From Aralia elata (taxonomy: Eukaryota; Streptophyta; Magnoliopsida; Apiales; Araliaceae), in the NCBI GenBank assembly GCA_034770075.1, contig CM068383.1, forward strand, positions 43,481,222-43,545,221: 64,000 nt of DNA, in the 5' to 3' direction. The position numbers and the translations under genes are program-made. Numbering within the stretch: the first letter of the stretch is position 1; each line of letters starts with the position of its first letter. The notes beneath the pieces are model-generated. The model saw nothing but the letters and a program-made list of their open reading frames with translations, searched no databases and had not been told where the DNA came from. Below, piece after piece: positions 23,528 through 36,137 of this stretch.

Positions 23528-24575
23528 AATACCCCCAAACTTAAACCTTTGATTGTCCTCAAGCAACCTAGAGATATAATAACTCACTAAAATAACATAA
23601 ACGACAAATAACTTAAAAGGGAAATGACTCGAGAGTTGGCCTAAAAGGAAGAAGATCAAAAGGGGCCCAAGAGCAACGCAAAGTTACAATTTAACAAAAT
23701 GGCTGGGCTCACAACTACTCAAGATCTTTGCAAATGTGTGTGTGTTATCTGTTTATGCAAGTTAGGAGTGAGCTAACGCATGTACCCAAATTTATGAGGG
23801 ATTATACTATAAATCTACAAACTCATCATTACCTTGATAAATACCAAACAAGATGACCATATAAGAGAGGGGTCCCTGGGATTATTGCAACGATAATTAA
23901 TCACATTGGTGAGTGCATTTTACGCTCCATCTCACCTTAACTATTCGCATGACCGTGCAATATCTAATCACATTAGGCTATTCAGAGCTACTCATGTAAC
24001 GAGTGTTTGATCAATGACTCCCAAACTAGATGGCTTTAGGGCATTAGGTGTAAAACACCCCTAAGGATCTATTAACTCGAGTAGCAAAGGCCACGTAATT
24101 AAACTTAGTCGACAAAGCGTGTTTTTTTTTCCGATTCCCCCAAACTTATATGATAGTCTAAAATAGGCATAAAAGGCTGTTGACGTGAGTTCAGTACATT
24201 TCAAGGATAATCTCCCTAGTATTTAAGTAAATGAGATTTCTCAATACTAACTAATTAAACAAGCACGCTGTGAATGTGAATAGCTTAACGACCAAAAGTA
24301 ATGTGGTTAGCCAAAGTGTTAAAGAGTAACTAAGCATGCTCAAGCCTTAACTTTAGATAAGAACATGTTAACCAGCAAAAAAAATATCATTGGCCATTCT
24401 TGTAGCGTAACACGACTAGACAAAATAAAAATAACTAAAGTAAACTACCACAACTAAATTAAACTACCACACAATAAGGCAACTAAATTAAACCACCACA
24501 CCCCAAAACTTAAAACAAACATAGTCCTCGATGTTATAATAGATATAATTTAAATAGAGAACTTCACTGAAGAAA
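23528..24575 (-). other. Element T polypurine tract and 3' untranslated region
   Basis: Minus-strand GGTTTAAGTTTGGGGGTATT ends at the LTR start, a typical Athila/Tat PPT. The rest (to 24575) is AT-rich non-coding sequence between the third ORF and the LTR. I see no gene or repeat in it apart from short CCACCACA-like words near 24450-24500. Confidence 0.75.
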
Positions 24576-25736
24576 TCAAGTAAGATCATCCTCATTTTTG
24601 CCATCTACGTTATTGCCTCCGTTTGCATCATCGCCCAAATCAAAGTCGTACTCCAAAAACATAGGTGTCATGGAAATTGGACTGCATTGGGGCCAGTATT
24701 GAACCTACTGTTGTTGATCACCTGTGCGGTAGCATTGCAAAAATTGAAAGTATAAATACACAATGAATTGACCTGTTGAATTGAATGATCAATGCACCAG
24801 GACATGCGCCTATTTTCACGCTCCCTCTCCCATGCTTCCTTTTGTCTCTCTTGCGCATTCTGTTGTATTTCAGCCCTCATCTCCTGATTTTCATGCCGAA
24901 GTTCGCGCATTTCAGTAATAAGTAAGTCAATTATAAACTAAATGTCTCGGTGTGCTCGATGCTAAGTGGTGGGTCGCCGACGTCTTCCTCAGGTTTATGA
25001 GGATGCATCAAAGGTAAGAATCCAGCTCCATACTCCTCTGGCACCCCACCCTTCCAAACTTTAAAGTGGCGCATAACTTGGCTATCAATAGGAGTCAATG
25101 GGTATTGAAGTAACTCGTTGGCATTCCACTTAACTTTTGCCCCCTTGCACAAGCCACAAATCAGTGATGGGTGTGGTAATCCACCTGTAGACTTCCTTTT
25201 AGCGTTTAAGATAATGGAGTTGCGAATCAGCGTTCCAACATTTATGCTCTGCCCCGTTACCAAGGTAAACAGGATAACTTCCTACATCGGGATCACCTCT
25301 GTCGTGTGGGTGGTAGGCCATAGCTTGGCATTGATGAAGTACATCCATGCTTTCCCATATTTGCTTAAATCACTTTGGCGAAAATGCATTGGCTCCCCTT
25401 TTTTCATTGTCTAACGAGCGCCTGGTTTGCATAAGGTTGTAATGATTTCATCCCAGTCAGGCTTCTCGGTTCCATACTTGGTAAGCGCATCCTTGCCATG
25501 GCTTCTAGGAAGGTTATAATATTCCTCAATGCTCCGTTTTCCAAATGACACATTTTTTCCCCTAACCATAACCACATAGTCTTCGGCTTCTATTGCATTG
25601 ACATAAAATTCCTGGACAATAGATATACATGCGGGCTCGGGTTGTGCGGTGAAAGTCTGCCATCCCCTTTACTCGATTATGTCTGCGATGCCAAAATCAT
25701 ATGTTTCGTCTGGTAGAATACCCCTCTCACGAATCT

Positions 25737-27552
25737 GATAGTAGTATGCACACAAGCCAATCATATTTGATATGATGTAGCATATACTTTGTAATCTTAT
25801 TCATTTATTAATAAAAGAATTGATTTTCTTAAAAGACATTTTATATTATCTACATAGTGTTGTTTTATTAAATGTGATAAACCCATAGTTTTGAGCAATG
25901 CTTTTAGAATCATGATGGTGATCATGCTAATGAGATCTAAATTCTAGATAGCTCACAAACTAAAATTGTTCCTAATCATTGGATTACTAAATTGGGGATT
26001 AGTGAATCCAGATAGATTAGTACATACGTTGCTTGCTCTTAGGAAGAGGATGATTGATCTCATAATCATTTGTGTGGAGACACTAAAGCAAGTATGTAGG
26101 TGCTTATTAGAGAATAAGTTCACTGAACGTGCCTCGCTAAGGAATACCTAATGGAGTTTTACTCGCCTGTCAATAGGAATTCCTTTAGTGATAGTAGTAC
26201 AAGTGATCCTTGGACTTGAGATCATCATAGTATCTTATGTATGATGAGTTATACTTTGACATGTCCCTTAAGACCTTTAGGGTATATCAAAGGGTATGAT
26301 TGAGTATAATAAGTTGTACATGGAGATAGGTGAATGATCAACAAAGAATCTACCATGTCTAGTAAAAGATGTGAATGTCCTATGTGATTCGATAAATGAC
26401 AACTCAGTAGTCTTTGGCCAAGGCAGAATGAAATTAGAAAGGAGTTTCTAATTTGCATTAATCAGAGTTGTGCATTTGGGAATCGAAATACATATAATTA
26501 AATAAAATAAGACTTGACAGTAAATCCATGTCTTATATTTAATTGGGACATTGTATGGTAGAAGGATTGAAGTGTACGGTAACTATTTACTCAAAGGTTC
26601 TTTTGTGATTGATGTTGAAATCTATATTATCTGGAAAATCGTTGATCGCTAAGGGGGTTTACCCTTATTGTAGAATAAATATTATTTATTTAAATGAATT
26701 AAATAGTTTAATTTATTTATTTAAATAAGATTAGAATTGTTCTAATTGATTTATTCACAACCGGTTTAATATGGAGAACCTAAAGGGTCACATCGCAAAA
26801 GAAAAATATTTATTTAAAAAATAAATGACATAATTGTAATAATAAGTTAAGTGTATTTAATTTAGTCTATGGAGATAGAATAAATTAAATAGCTTAATAT
26901 TTATTATTTAATATTTTAGAAATATTAAATATAAATTAATAAGAGGAGTCTTATTATTATTATTATTACTTTATTTAATTCTTAATAGGGATTGGGAATT
27001 AATTAATAGAAGTACTCTTCCATGAATTTCTAATTGGATTAGGAGCATAATTAATTAAAGGAGTTTAATTATAATAGAAACCCTAATCCTAAATAGTTTA
27101 GGGAAGGGTTATTCCTACATCTATAAATAAGAGGAATCTTATCATAGATTAGGGTTACACACTCTTGCATTAGATTGTGGAGAGTACTTACAATTTCTAT
27201 AGAGATAGAAACTAGGGTTTTGCCAAATACCCAACTTCTTGAATACTTGTTCTTCCTTGGTGGATCACCTCTAAAGGCCAAACACTTGGGTGGCTAACGT
27301 TGATCAAAGGAAAGAATCACACTGTAGCATTCGAGGAGAACACGAAGGACTAGGAGTTGAACTTGTACCCGAGGAAGCTTTGTTTTACGAGGGTATAATT
27401 TCTTATTCTCTTTCTCTTTCGTTTATATCATTAATTGAGCACATTGATCGATCGTGGTGATGGTTTGTATAAAATTTTAAAATTCGTTTTATCGCGCTTC
27501 CGCTCTATTTATGTAATTTGATTGCATGCTCGCGTTATATACAAACCTAACA
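25737..27552 (+). repeat. Element C 5' LTR
   Basis: 1,816 bp, TGATAGTAGTATGCAC... to ...AAACCTAACA. AT-rich, with a TTATTA microsatellite (about 26954) that is longer in the 3' LTR. CTATAAATAAGAGG (about 27120) is a plausible TATA box, placing the start of transcription roughly 30 bp downstream (inference). Confidence 0.95.
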
Positions 27553-29223
27553 GTGGTATCAGAGCCTAATCATGTGCTAATTATCGATCTAGATGATTCC
27601 ATGTATGAATTGATATGCGAAACGTTCGAATTTTTGGGCAAGAAAAATTTTTCTGAATCTGCGTCGCGGCGCGGCCGCGCCGTTTCCAGTTCATTCTGGA
27701 GCGTGGCCGCGCCCTAACCCAGAAAACGTTTCTGGGGGGTAGCGCGGCCGCGCCGCTCCTAGTTCAAATTGGAGCGCGGCCGTGCCGGTGTCCAGACTTT
27801 GAAATTTTTTTTGTTTTTCTCAATTAAAATAAATGTTTTATTTAATTGATAAAAGTTTAAAATAAAAGAGTTTATTTTATCTGGAATAGGATTTCAGATT
27901 GCTAAAATTAAAGGAGTTTAATTTGGATTTGGTTTTTGATTAAAATAAAAGAGTTTATTTTATTTCAAAACTAAATATTAGCAAAACTTTTGCCCATTAA
28001 TTGATATCAATGCATATATGGAATGGTTTTATTATTCATGGGATGAATGTTATTTATTGATACATATAGAGATATGTATGATAATAAGTAGGGATTGATT
28101 ATGGACTGTTGACCAATGTGTGATTGGATTTATTTTAGTGGATGCTTGAATGTATGGGTTTTTATAAATGGGGTCTGCGTGCCTCGTCTTCTCTAAATTT
28201 TTCTTAATGTAAATTCTATCTCCCTCCTATGTACTTCCCCTTGACTGTTGATCAAGGTTTCTATTTATTGTAAGTAGTTTTTCTAATAGGAATAGTTAGA
28301 ATTAATTTTGAAGAATTGGAGACAAAGGAGCAAGGAGCGCTTGAAGACCCGTTTGTAATGGAGCCTGGGTTTAAATGTAATAGTTATATTTAAATTTAAT
28401 TCTTGCACCCTAGGTTTGACCTTTTTGGTTCACTTGGTGGCTCTAGTGAACCAAACTAGATTAAAAGTCTATAATCAATCCGTGTAGAATATAGTATTCT
28501 ATATGTATGCTTACTATATATATATTATATATTATCCAACATGCTTCGCATGTAAAATAATATGACGCGTATTTTATATATATATGTGCATGCGCGCTAA
28601 ACAAGATGAGACTAATAATAATAAACCCCTCAAAGAAATTATATTAAGTCCTAAGCGTTCAAAGATATTTGGAATATCGAACGTCGCCTTCTAGCATGGT
28701 AAAGCAATAGAGTATTAAATATTTAATATGAGTTTGTTGTGCACACACAAGGCGAGTATTAAATATTTAAGATGTTGTTTTATCACATTTGATGCTTATT
28801 AAGGAATTGAACATTACTGCTTTGTTGTACACACACAAGGGCGGTCTTTTTCTCTTCACATATATGGAAGTGCTAGGTTGGACTTAACTTAGATTATTTT
28901 AGTTCGGATGTGCACACACTTAACCATTATAATCTAAGAGGCAAAATACAAGGAGTTACATAGTGATGTAATTGACAATAGTTGTCTACCTATTTATTTA
29001 TATATAGTTTGTTGTGCACACACAAGGCTATATACATTTGAAATGAGATCCTTAATCTCACTAGCAAATCTTTAATTAGATTTGCCGAACTATATATTAA
29101 GGGTAATATAGTTTGATGAAAATAATGGGAGATACCAATTTAAATAAAGACCTAATTTATTTTGAAAATTAATTAAATGAATGAATGCTAAAATGTTGTC
29201 TATTTCACATGCAGAATTTAAAA
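27553..29223 (+). other. Element C leader: PBS, palindromes, CACACA repeats
   Basis: PBS at 27554-27565 (initiator tRNA-Met), then four GCGCGGCCGCGC-type palindromes (27667-27788), then AT-rich DNA with no long frame. Between 28735 and 29025 the motif TTGTGCACACACAAGG recurs about every 90-100 bp (near 28738, 28825, 28908 and 29010). The first ATG of a long frame is 29224. Confidence 0.8.
27667..27788. repeat. GCGCGGCCGCGC palindrome cluster in copia leader
   Basis: CGGCGCGGCCGCGCCG (27667-27682, perfect), GAGCGTGGCCGCGCCC (27699-27714), AGCGCGGCCGCGCCGCT (27741-27757) and GAGCGCGGCCGTGCCGG (27772-27788). Same type as in gypsy LTRs A, F1 and X, although this element belongs to the other superfamily. 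Confidence 0.92.
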
Positions 29224-30063
29224 ATGTCAAACTCACTATCACTGCGTAGCATACTTGATGCTAATAAACTGACCGGACCGAATTATACGGACTGGTTAAG
29301 GAATCTGAGAATTGTTCTCATTGCTGAAAAGATTTCTTATGTTCTAAATTCGCCAGTCCCTGTAAATGTTGCAGAAACAGCCTCTGAGGAAGAGATTGCT
29401 ACTTTCAGAAAGTGGCAAGATGATGCAATCTTAGCTCAATGCATCATGCTCGCATCCATGAGTAACGAACTTCAGCGTCAGCATGAAACTTTGGATGCTC
29501 CTACTATATTGCTGCACCTCAAAGAGTTATATGGTGAGCAAAGTAGGACTGCTAGATATCAGATATCTAAGGAGCTCTTCTGATCTCGTATGACTTAGGG
29601 TACTGCTGTTGAGACTCATGTCCTTAAGATGATCAATCTGATTGAACAACTTGGACAGCTTGGGTTCGTGATGGATGGGGCGTTAAGCCAATATTTGATC
29701 TTGCAGTCACTCCCGGACACCTTCTCACAATTTGTTGTGAATTTTCACATGAATAAGTTGGATGTCAGCTTGCCTGAGCTACTTAACATGCTGAAAACTA
29801 CTGAAGGTCACTTCTCATCCAACAAGAACCAAGTCTTACTAGTGGATGATTCTTCCAAGAAAAGGAAGAGGCCTAAGGTATCTTCTGAAAAGAAAAAAAA
29901 CAAGAAGGCTAAGGGCAAGGCGAAGGGAAAGGATAAAAAAAACCTGATCCAGATAGCAAAGGAATTTGCTACCATTGCAATAAGCCGGGACACTGGAAGA
30001 GGAACTGCAAGGAGTATCTTGCGGACCAAAAGAAGCTTGGAGAAGCTTCAACTTCCGATCTAG
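29224..30063 (+). pseudogene. Element C gag (capsid and zinc knuckle)
   Basis: Starts MSNSLSLRSILDANKLTGPN with the tryptophan motif YTDWLRNLR near residue 30. Continues through a UBN2-type gag to a Lys-rich linker, then a zinc knuckle CYHCNKPGHWKRNC (about 29965-30010, other frame). Broken by TGA 29581-29583 and TAG 29596-29598 (both one transition from CGA/CAG) and by a frameshift in the A-run near 29935-29942. In intact relatives gag and pol form one frame, as the join to the protease here indicates. Confidence 0.88.
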
Positions 30064-32680
30064 GTTTGTTCATGATTGAAATTAATTTTTTTGAAAGTCA
30101 AAATTTTACTTGGGTATTGGATACCGGTTGTAGTTCTCATATATGTAATAATATGCATGGACTAAGCAGAAGTAGGAAGCTGAACAAGGATGAAGTCGTC
30201 CTACGAGTGGGAAATAGAGCAAAGGTTGTTGCATTGGCTGTAGGGACTTATTGTTTAGCACTGTCTTCGGGCAAGTTCATTAGTTTAAATAATTGTTATT
30301 ATGTTCCAACACTCATTAGAAATATTATTTCAATTTCTGTATTGGATATGAATGGTTTTGATATTATAATAAAGAACAACAGTTGTTCTATTTATAATAA
30401 AAATGTTTTATATGGTGTTGGTAATTTACTGAATGGACTTTACATACTTGACTTGCATGAAAATATACTTCAAATTGAACAAACTAAGAAAAGAAAAAGA
30501 GATGATGTTAATTATACCTTTATGTGGCACTGTAGACTTGGTCATATCAATGAAACAAGATTATCCAAGTTGCATAACGATGGACTTTTAGAGCTATCTG
30601 ATTACGAATCATATCCAACTTGTGAATCTTGTCTCATGGGTAAGATGACTAAATCTCCTTTTAGTGGAAAAGGAGAAAGAGTTACAGAGTTGTTAGCATT
30701 GGTACACACAGACGTTTGTGGACCTATGACAACGAATGCACGAGGAGGGTATTCTTATTTTATTACTTTCACTGATGATCATTCTAGATTTGGATATGTG
30801 TATTTAATGAAATACAAATCTGAATCGTTTGAAAAGTTCAAAGAATTCAAAAGTGAAGTAGAGAAGCAAACTGGTAAGAGTATTAAGATTCTTCGATCGG
30901 ATCGAGGAGGGGAATACTTGACCAATGAGTTTCTCAATTGTCTCAAAGAAAATGGTATAATCTCACAATGGACTCCACCAGGGACACCACAGTTGAATGG
31001 TGCATCTGAAAGGAGAAATCGAACATTGTTGGACATGGTTCGTTCCATGATGAGTTTTACCGACCTTCCAATATCCTTATGGGGTTATGCCTTAGAAACG
31101 GCTGCATACTTACTTAACAAGGTACCTACCAAATCCGTCCCAAAGACCCCATATGAGATATGGACAGGGAGGAAACCTAGTCTTAAGCATGTTAAGACTT
31201 GGGGTTGTCCAGCTTATGTCAAAAGGTTTGAGCATGACAAGCTGAAGACTAGATCCGATAAGTGTAGATTTGTGGGATATCCTAAAGAAAGTTTAGGATA
31301 TTTGTACCGAATGCAATTTTTGTGATTGAATAAAAATATTTATTGAATTATATAAATATTTTTATTAATTTATTGAGCTAAATAAATAATTTATTAAGTT
31401 TTGTGGAATGGGTATATGTTAAGTTTAATAATGTTAAATGTTATTTGAGTGTGATTTGTTATGTTTATTCTAATTTAATTTAATAATTAAATTAGATGAT
31501 GAAAAGGTTTATTTGAATAAATGATTTATTTGAATAATATAATTTATTTGGTGATATTGTTATTAATTAAATAAAATTATTATTTGAGTTAGTAAGGTTT
31601 AATTGAATTTATTTAATAATAAGTTCAATTAAATTAGATGTGTGACAATTGGAACTATATGTTATGATGATTTATTAAATAAATGAGAAAGTGTTTAATT
31701 CAGTTTTACCAAACAAGACCCTATGACCTTTGTTTGGAAATAATGGGTTATTTTAATTTTGTTTTACCAAACAAGGCCTTAAGACCTTTAGTTAGAATAA
31801 TAGATTATTTTATTTTGTATTTGCCAAACAAGCCTTATGGCTTTTTGAATTATGTAACTGATAGATTAATATCATACGTTATTATTTTATTAAATCATCA
31901 GTTTTTATTCTTGTTTCATCAGTTTTATTTTTTTTTAAAAAAAAACTACGTCAGTTGTAAAAAGAAAAGAAAGAAGAGAGAGAACAGAGTTCAAAGAGAA
32001 AAGAGAGATACAGAGAAAATAAGAGAGAGCTTGAGAGTTGTGAGAAGAGAGAAATGAGAAGAATAGTTTGGGTATTGGAGGAAAAAATTCAAACCAAAGG
32101 AGGTTAACCTTATTAATCAAAGCAAATAGAAGGTATAAACTCTTTACTATATTTTATTTTTAGTTCTCTGTATATTATTTACTTGCTTAAAACATGAATT
32201 ACTTGGTGTAATTGGTAGTAATCACGTGTTAGATGATTATATGATGATTAATAGTCAATGTAGAGGTATTAATTCATGAAACCATGCTTTAGAATTGAGT
32301 TCTTAGTTTTACAGAGCTTTATTTCATGTATGGTTTATGTGTATGAAAATTGATGCTTTAATTGGTTATTAATCGGTAAGTTAATAATTGTTTATGGTTA
32401 TATGATGAAAAACAAGAATAATGCAAGAAGAATGGTTTTAATTGGTTGAAAAATGAATTTACAGAGCTTGATTTCATGAAAATGGTCAAAACTTGAATAA
32501 ATTGTTTAACAGTGAAATTCTTGGGTTTAAATTGGTTGTTTATGTGATAGAATGATTAAAATGTTTAGAAAACATGTTGGGTAATTGTTTTCTAGCATAT
32601 TTGATGTCTGGGTATATTTAATTTGTGTATTGGATGGTAGAATTCGGAAAATTTGGCCAAATTTGGCCTAAGTTTTCACT

Positions 32681-32823
32681 GTTCGCGAACTGGAGGAGAC
32701 GATTGCCGGGTGTCTCGCCCCGGCGAGAAAAATGAGTTGTTAAACTTTGCCCTGGCGAGAAAAATGAGTTGTTAAACTTCGCCCCGGCGAGAAATTTGTT
32801 AAGGAAAACCTCGCCCCGGCGAG
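32681..32823. repeat. TCTCGCCCCGGCGAGA hairpin cluster (LTR G1)
   Basis: Four hairpins at 32713-32728, 32746-32760, 32778-32791 and 32810-32823, period about 32 bp, with a shared spacer (AAAATGAGTTGTTAAAC, twice). Preceded by the palindrome GTTCGCGAAC (32681-32690), which is also found beside the clusters of G2, F2 and H1. Confidence 0.92.
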
Positions 32824-33567
32824 ATTTTCGTTTAGTAATTTTCCGCCCCTGCAAGAATCACTGCTGAAAAAAAAAAAATTTATTTTGTCTTCTTTTCTTG
32901 GTAGTTGTGATATATTATTTTACGCAGGATTAAACTTAAATTAATGTGGTAAGTGAATATTAAGATGTTAATATGGATTCTAAATGATGTTTGATGATGA
33001 TTAAATACTAGATAATATAACTTAACTTAAAGATAAGTTTCGAGTGTAATATTGTTGTAATAAAGCTTGTAGCTTCTGAAATAGAGTTGATAATCAGTAG
33101 TTAATTGGAAAATTGAGGTGAGGATTGGAATATTAATGTACGTGAGTATTGTAACTAATTGTTTTTGTTGCAATACAAACGAAATCTGTAGGTTGTTTAT
33201 TGTATGTGGTTTGTAATTAGGAAAGCTACATACGAGGCAAGTTTCTGAACTCCATTATTATATTAAACAAGTTGTCCTTCCCTTTTAACTTGTTAATTTA
33301 TTCAAAGCAAGTTTATTTATATTGAGCAAGTTTATTGACCTTAGCTTATTGATATTCAAGCAAGGTTACTATCATGTTACGTACTTGAGCTTTATTCCAA
33401 TCATTGTTTGTTATTAGAATTTTGAGTATAGTTTCTATTGAACAAACTTTATTGTTAAATCGAATGTATTAATGACTAGCAAACTCTTATTGATTCAGCT
33501 AGTCCTTAGTTGATGAGCGTTTCAAAGACTTAGAATATTTTAAACTTGTTCCAAGCCAAGTTTTTTT

Positions 33568-33688
33568 GGTACGGACTCTGATGATAACTGAGATGAACAA
33601 CCCTAATATAGGGGATTAACTACGCGACATCGTTAAAATGTTTGTGCACAATACATTGTACAAAGGGTTGATCCCCCTGAGTACGAGA
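33568..33688 (+). promoter_or_regulatory. Conserved TATA-containing LTR block (G1 copy)
   Basis: In sense order: GGTACGGACTCTGATGATAACTGAGATGAACAACCC, the TATA palindrome CCCTAATATAGGGG (33601-33614), a CGCG word, GTGCACAATACATTGTACAAAGGG, GATCCCCCTGAGTACGAG. The same words in the same order occur in G2, F1, F2 and K1, where the bases between differ. It could be an internal promoter or an RNA structure; the sequence does not decide. Confidence 0.6.
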
Positions 33689-36137
33689 TGGAAGGTCCAT
33701 AGTCTTTAAGACTGTTAAAGGTTACGGTAGAGATACCAGTTAACCTAGGACATAGTTCGAGGTCTTGTGACCCTCAAATAAAATTAATAAATCTTGAAAT
33801 CCATTTTCCTTGAATCGAGCATTCTAACGAGCTTTCAGACGTTGATTCCTTATTGATTGAATTCAAAAAACTATTATTCCTCAGATGAAATTCATTTCAT
33901 TTAAATATTATTGTTATCGTACTTGTGAGCAATTGTTTGCTCACTCTTGCATTAAACATTGTAGCTAAGCCAGAAAAGCAGGACGAGCCGTCCACAAGTA
34001 AAGGCAAGGGCCAGATGCCGAAATAGCAGGAGATTTATTGTTTGCTTGATGTTTAATTGTATCAAAAACTTATTTAAAATTATGTTTTATTCCGCATTGA
34101 TGTATTAAGGTTAAGATAACCTGGGATTTGATTGTTTATCAGTTTGGTGATGTAACCCATTTTGGGAAGATGCTTCTTTAAGTTTATTTAATTGTTCTTA
34201 ATTATGGGTAGTTAGATGTGAATGTTTGAGATAGTGAACACCAAATCAGTGGAAATTAAGTACCCAGATTTGGGGGTGTCACAATATTATTTCTATCATC
34301 CTACTGATCAAAAGGTGTTTGTTGCGAAACACCCTTCTTGGAAAAGGAGTTTATCCTTGAAGGGGTTAGTGGGAGTAAGATATATCTTGAAGAAGTTCAA
34401 GAACCACAAAATACTACGGATCAAAGTCAGGTACCTGACCAAGTAGAAGAACCTACTGTACCATTACCTATTCGTAAATCTGGAAGAGTACCGAAGATAC
34501 CTGAAAGGTATGGATTCATCATAGAGGATGATGATGAGGTACGCATCATAGATGATGATGATCCATTAACTTACGAAGAGGCTATGAGTAATGAAGACTC
34601 AGAGAAATGGCTAGAAGCCATGAAATCCGAGATGGACTCCATGTATGAAAACCAAGTATGGACTTTGGTTTCGCCACCTGAGGGCATTAAGCCTATTGGG
34701 TGTAAATGGGTCTTTAAGAGAAAGACTGGGGCAGATGGCAAGGTAGAGACCTATAAGGCCCGACTGGTTGCAAAAGGTTTTAAACAAAGACAAGGAGTTG
34801 ACTATGATGAAACCTTCTCACCAGTAGCTATGCTCAAGTCCATTTGGATTTTGCTTGCAATTGCAGCTTATTATGACTATGAGATCTGGCAAATGGACGT
34901 GAAAATGACCTTCCTCAATGGAGAGCTTGTGGAGAATGTATATATGATACAACCAGAGGGTTTTGTTTCAACGGTTGGAACAAACCAAGTCTGTAAGCTA
35001 CAACGATCCATTTATGGATTGAAGCAAGCTTCTCGAAGATGGAACATCCGTTTTGATGAGATAATCAAAAGGTTTGATTTTATCAAAAATGAGGATGAAC
35101 CTTGTGTGTACAAGAAGGTTAGTGGGAGCGCTGTTTCATTCCTTGTATTATATGTTGATGACATATTACTGATATGGAATGATGTTCCTATGCTACAGTC
35201 GATCAAAATTTGGTTATCTAAACACTTCTCCATGAAGGACTTGGGTGAGGCATCCTATATTTTGGGGATAAAGATCTATAGAGATAGATCTAAAAGGATG
35301 CTAGGCTTGACCCAAGGAAAGTACATTGACTTGATGCTAAAGAGGTTTAGCATGGAAGATTCCAAGAGAGGTCTCATGCCGATGAGCCATGGAATACATC
35401 TCTCCAAGAAACAGGCCCCAAAGACACCTGAGGAGAGAGACTGAATGACTAAGATTCCTTACGCTTCCGCAATAGGATCTATTATGTACGGTATGATATG
35501 TACTAGACCAGATGTCGCTCATGCACTTAGTGTAACAAGCAGATATCAGTAGAATCCAGGAGAAGAGCACTGAAAGGCAGTGAAAAACATCCTAAAGTAC
35601 TTGAGAAGAACTAAGGATGTATTTCTTGTCTACGGTGGGTCTAAATTGAAACTAGAGGGCTATACAGACTCAAGTTTTCAAACGGACCAAGATGACAGTA
35701 AATCCATTTCAGGGTACGTGTTTACCTTAAACGGTGGTGCAGTGAGTTGGAAAAGTTCCAAGCAGCAAACAGTTGCTGATTCAGTGACAGAGGCAGAGTA
35801 CATAGCTGCAAGTGAAGCTGCAAAGGAAGCTGTTTGGATGAAGAAGTTCATAACTGAACTTGGAGTGGTTCCTAGCATTAGAGGAGCCGTACCTTTATTC
35901 TGTGACAACAATGGAGATGTTGCGCAGGCTAAGGAACCCAAGTCTCATCAGAAATCCAAACACGTGTTGCGGCGGTTTCATTTGATTAGAGAGATCATTG
36001 AAAGAGGAGATGTCACCCTGGAACGTGTGGACTCTCAAGACAACATTACAGATCCATTTACTAAAGCTTTAACACAACAACAGTTTGATCGTCACTTAGA
36101 GAAGATGGGTATTAGATACCATGGCGATTGGCTTTAG

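Larger units (their letters stand above)
31303..34283 (+). repeat. Solo LTR G1 (plus), TSD ATATT
   Basis: 2,981 bp from TGTACCGAATGC to TTTGGGGGTGTCACA, with perfect TSD ATATT (31298-31302, 34284-34288). It shows the architecture most plainly because it reads in plus: AT-rich start; purine-rich leader (31950-32100); donor-like GAAG/GTATAA (about 32133); TTCGCGAA and four TCGCCCCGGCGA hairpins (32681-32823); conserved block with CCCTAATATAGGGG (33568-33688); acceptor-like TTGCTCACTCTTGCA...CATTGTAG (about 33963); frame ending DEPSTSKGKGQMPK and TAG (34026); TTATTCCGCATTGA. The 31683-32057 frame is leader. Confidence 0.95.
30064..36137 (+). pseudogene. Element C pol (PR-IN-RT-RH), interrupted by G1
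   Basis: Protease with LDTGCSSH (about 30120). GAG-pre-integrase/HHCC zinc site (HCRLGH ... CESC, about 30525-30640). Integrase D-D-E at HTDVCGP, RSDRGGEY and NGASERRN. Frame cut at 31302 by solo LTR G1 and resumes at 34284; deleting G1 and one ATATT copy restores it exactly. RT has GLKQAS and the catalytic YVDD (about 35150). RNase H has YTDSSF, SWKSSKQ and TEAEY. Stops at 35442 (TGA), 35550 (TAG) and 35571 (TGA) fit single transitions. Ends at TAG 36135-36137. Dead as it stands. Confidence 0.93.

Noticed and set aside
29808..30051. Antisense hydrophobic frames opposite copia gag
   Set aside because: Shadow of the Lys-rich gag linker on the opposite strand.
31683..32057. 124-codon frame with a Lys/Arg/Glu-rich tail in LTR G1
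   Set aside because: The basic tail is the purine-rich leader read through; G2, the same LTR family, does not keep the frame.
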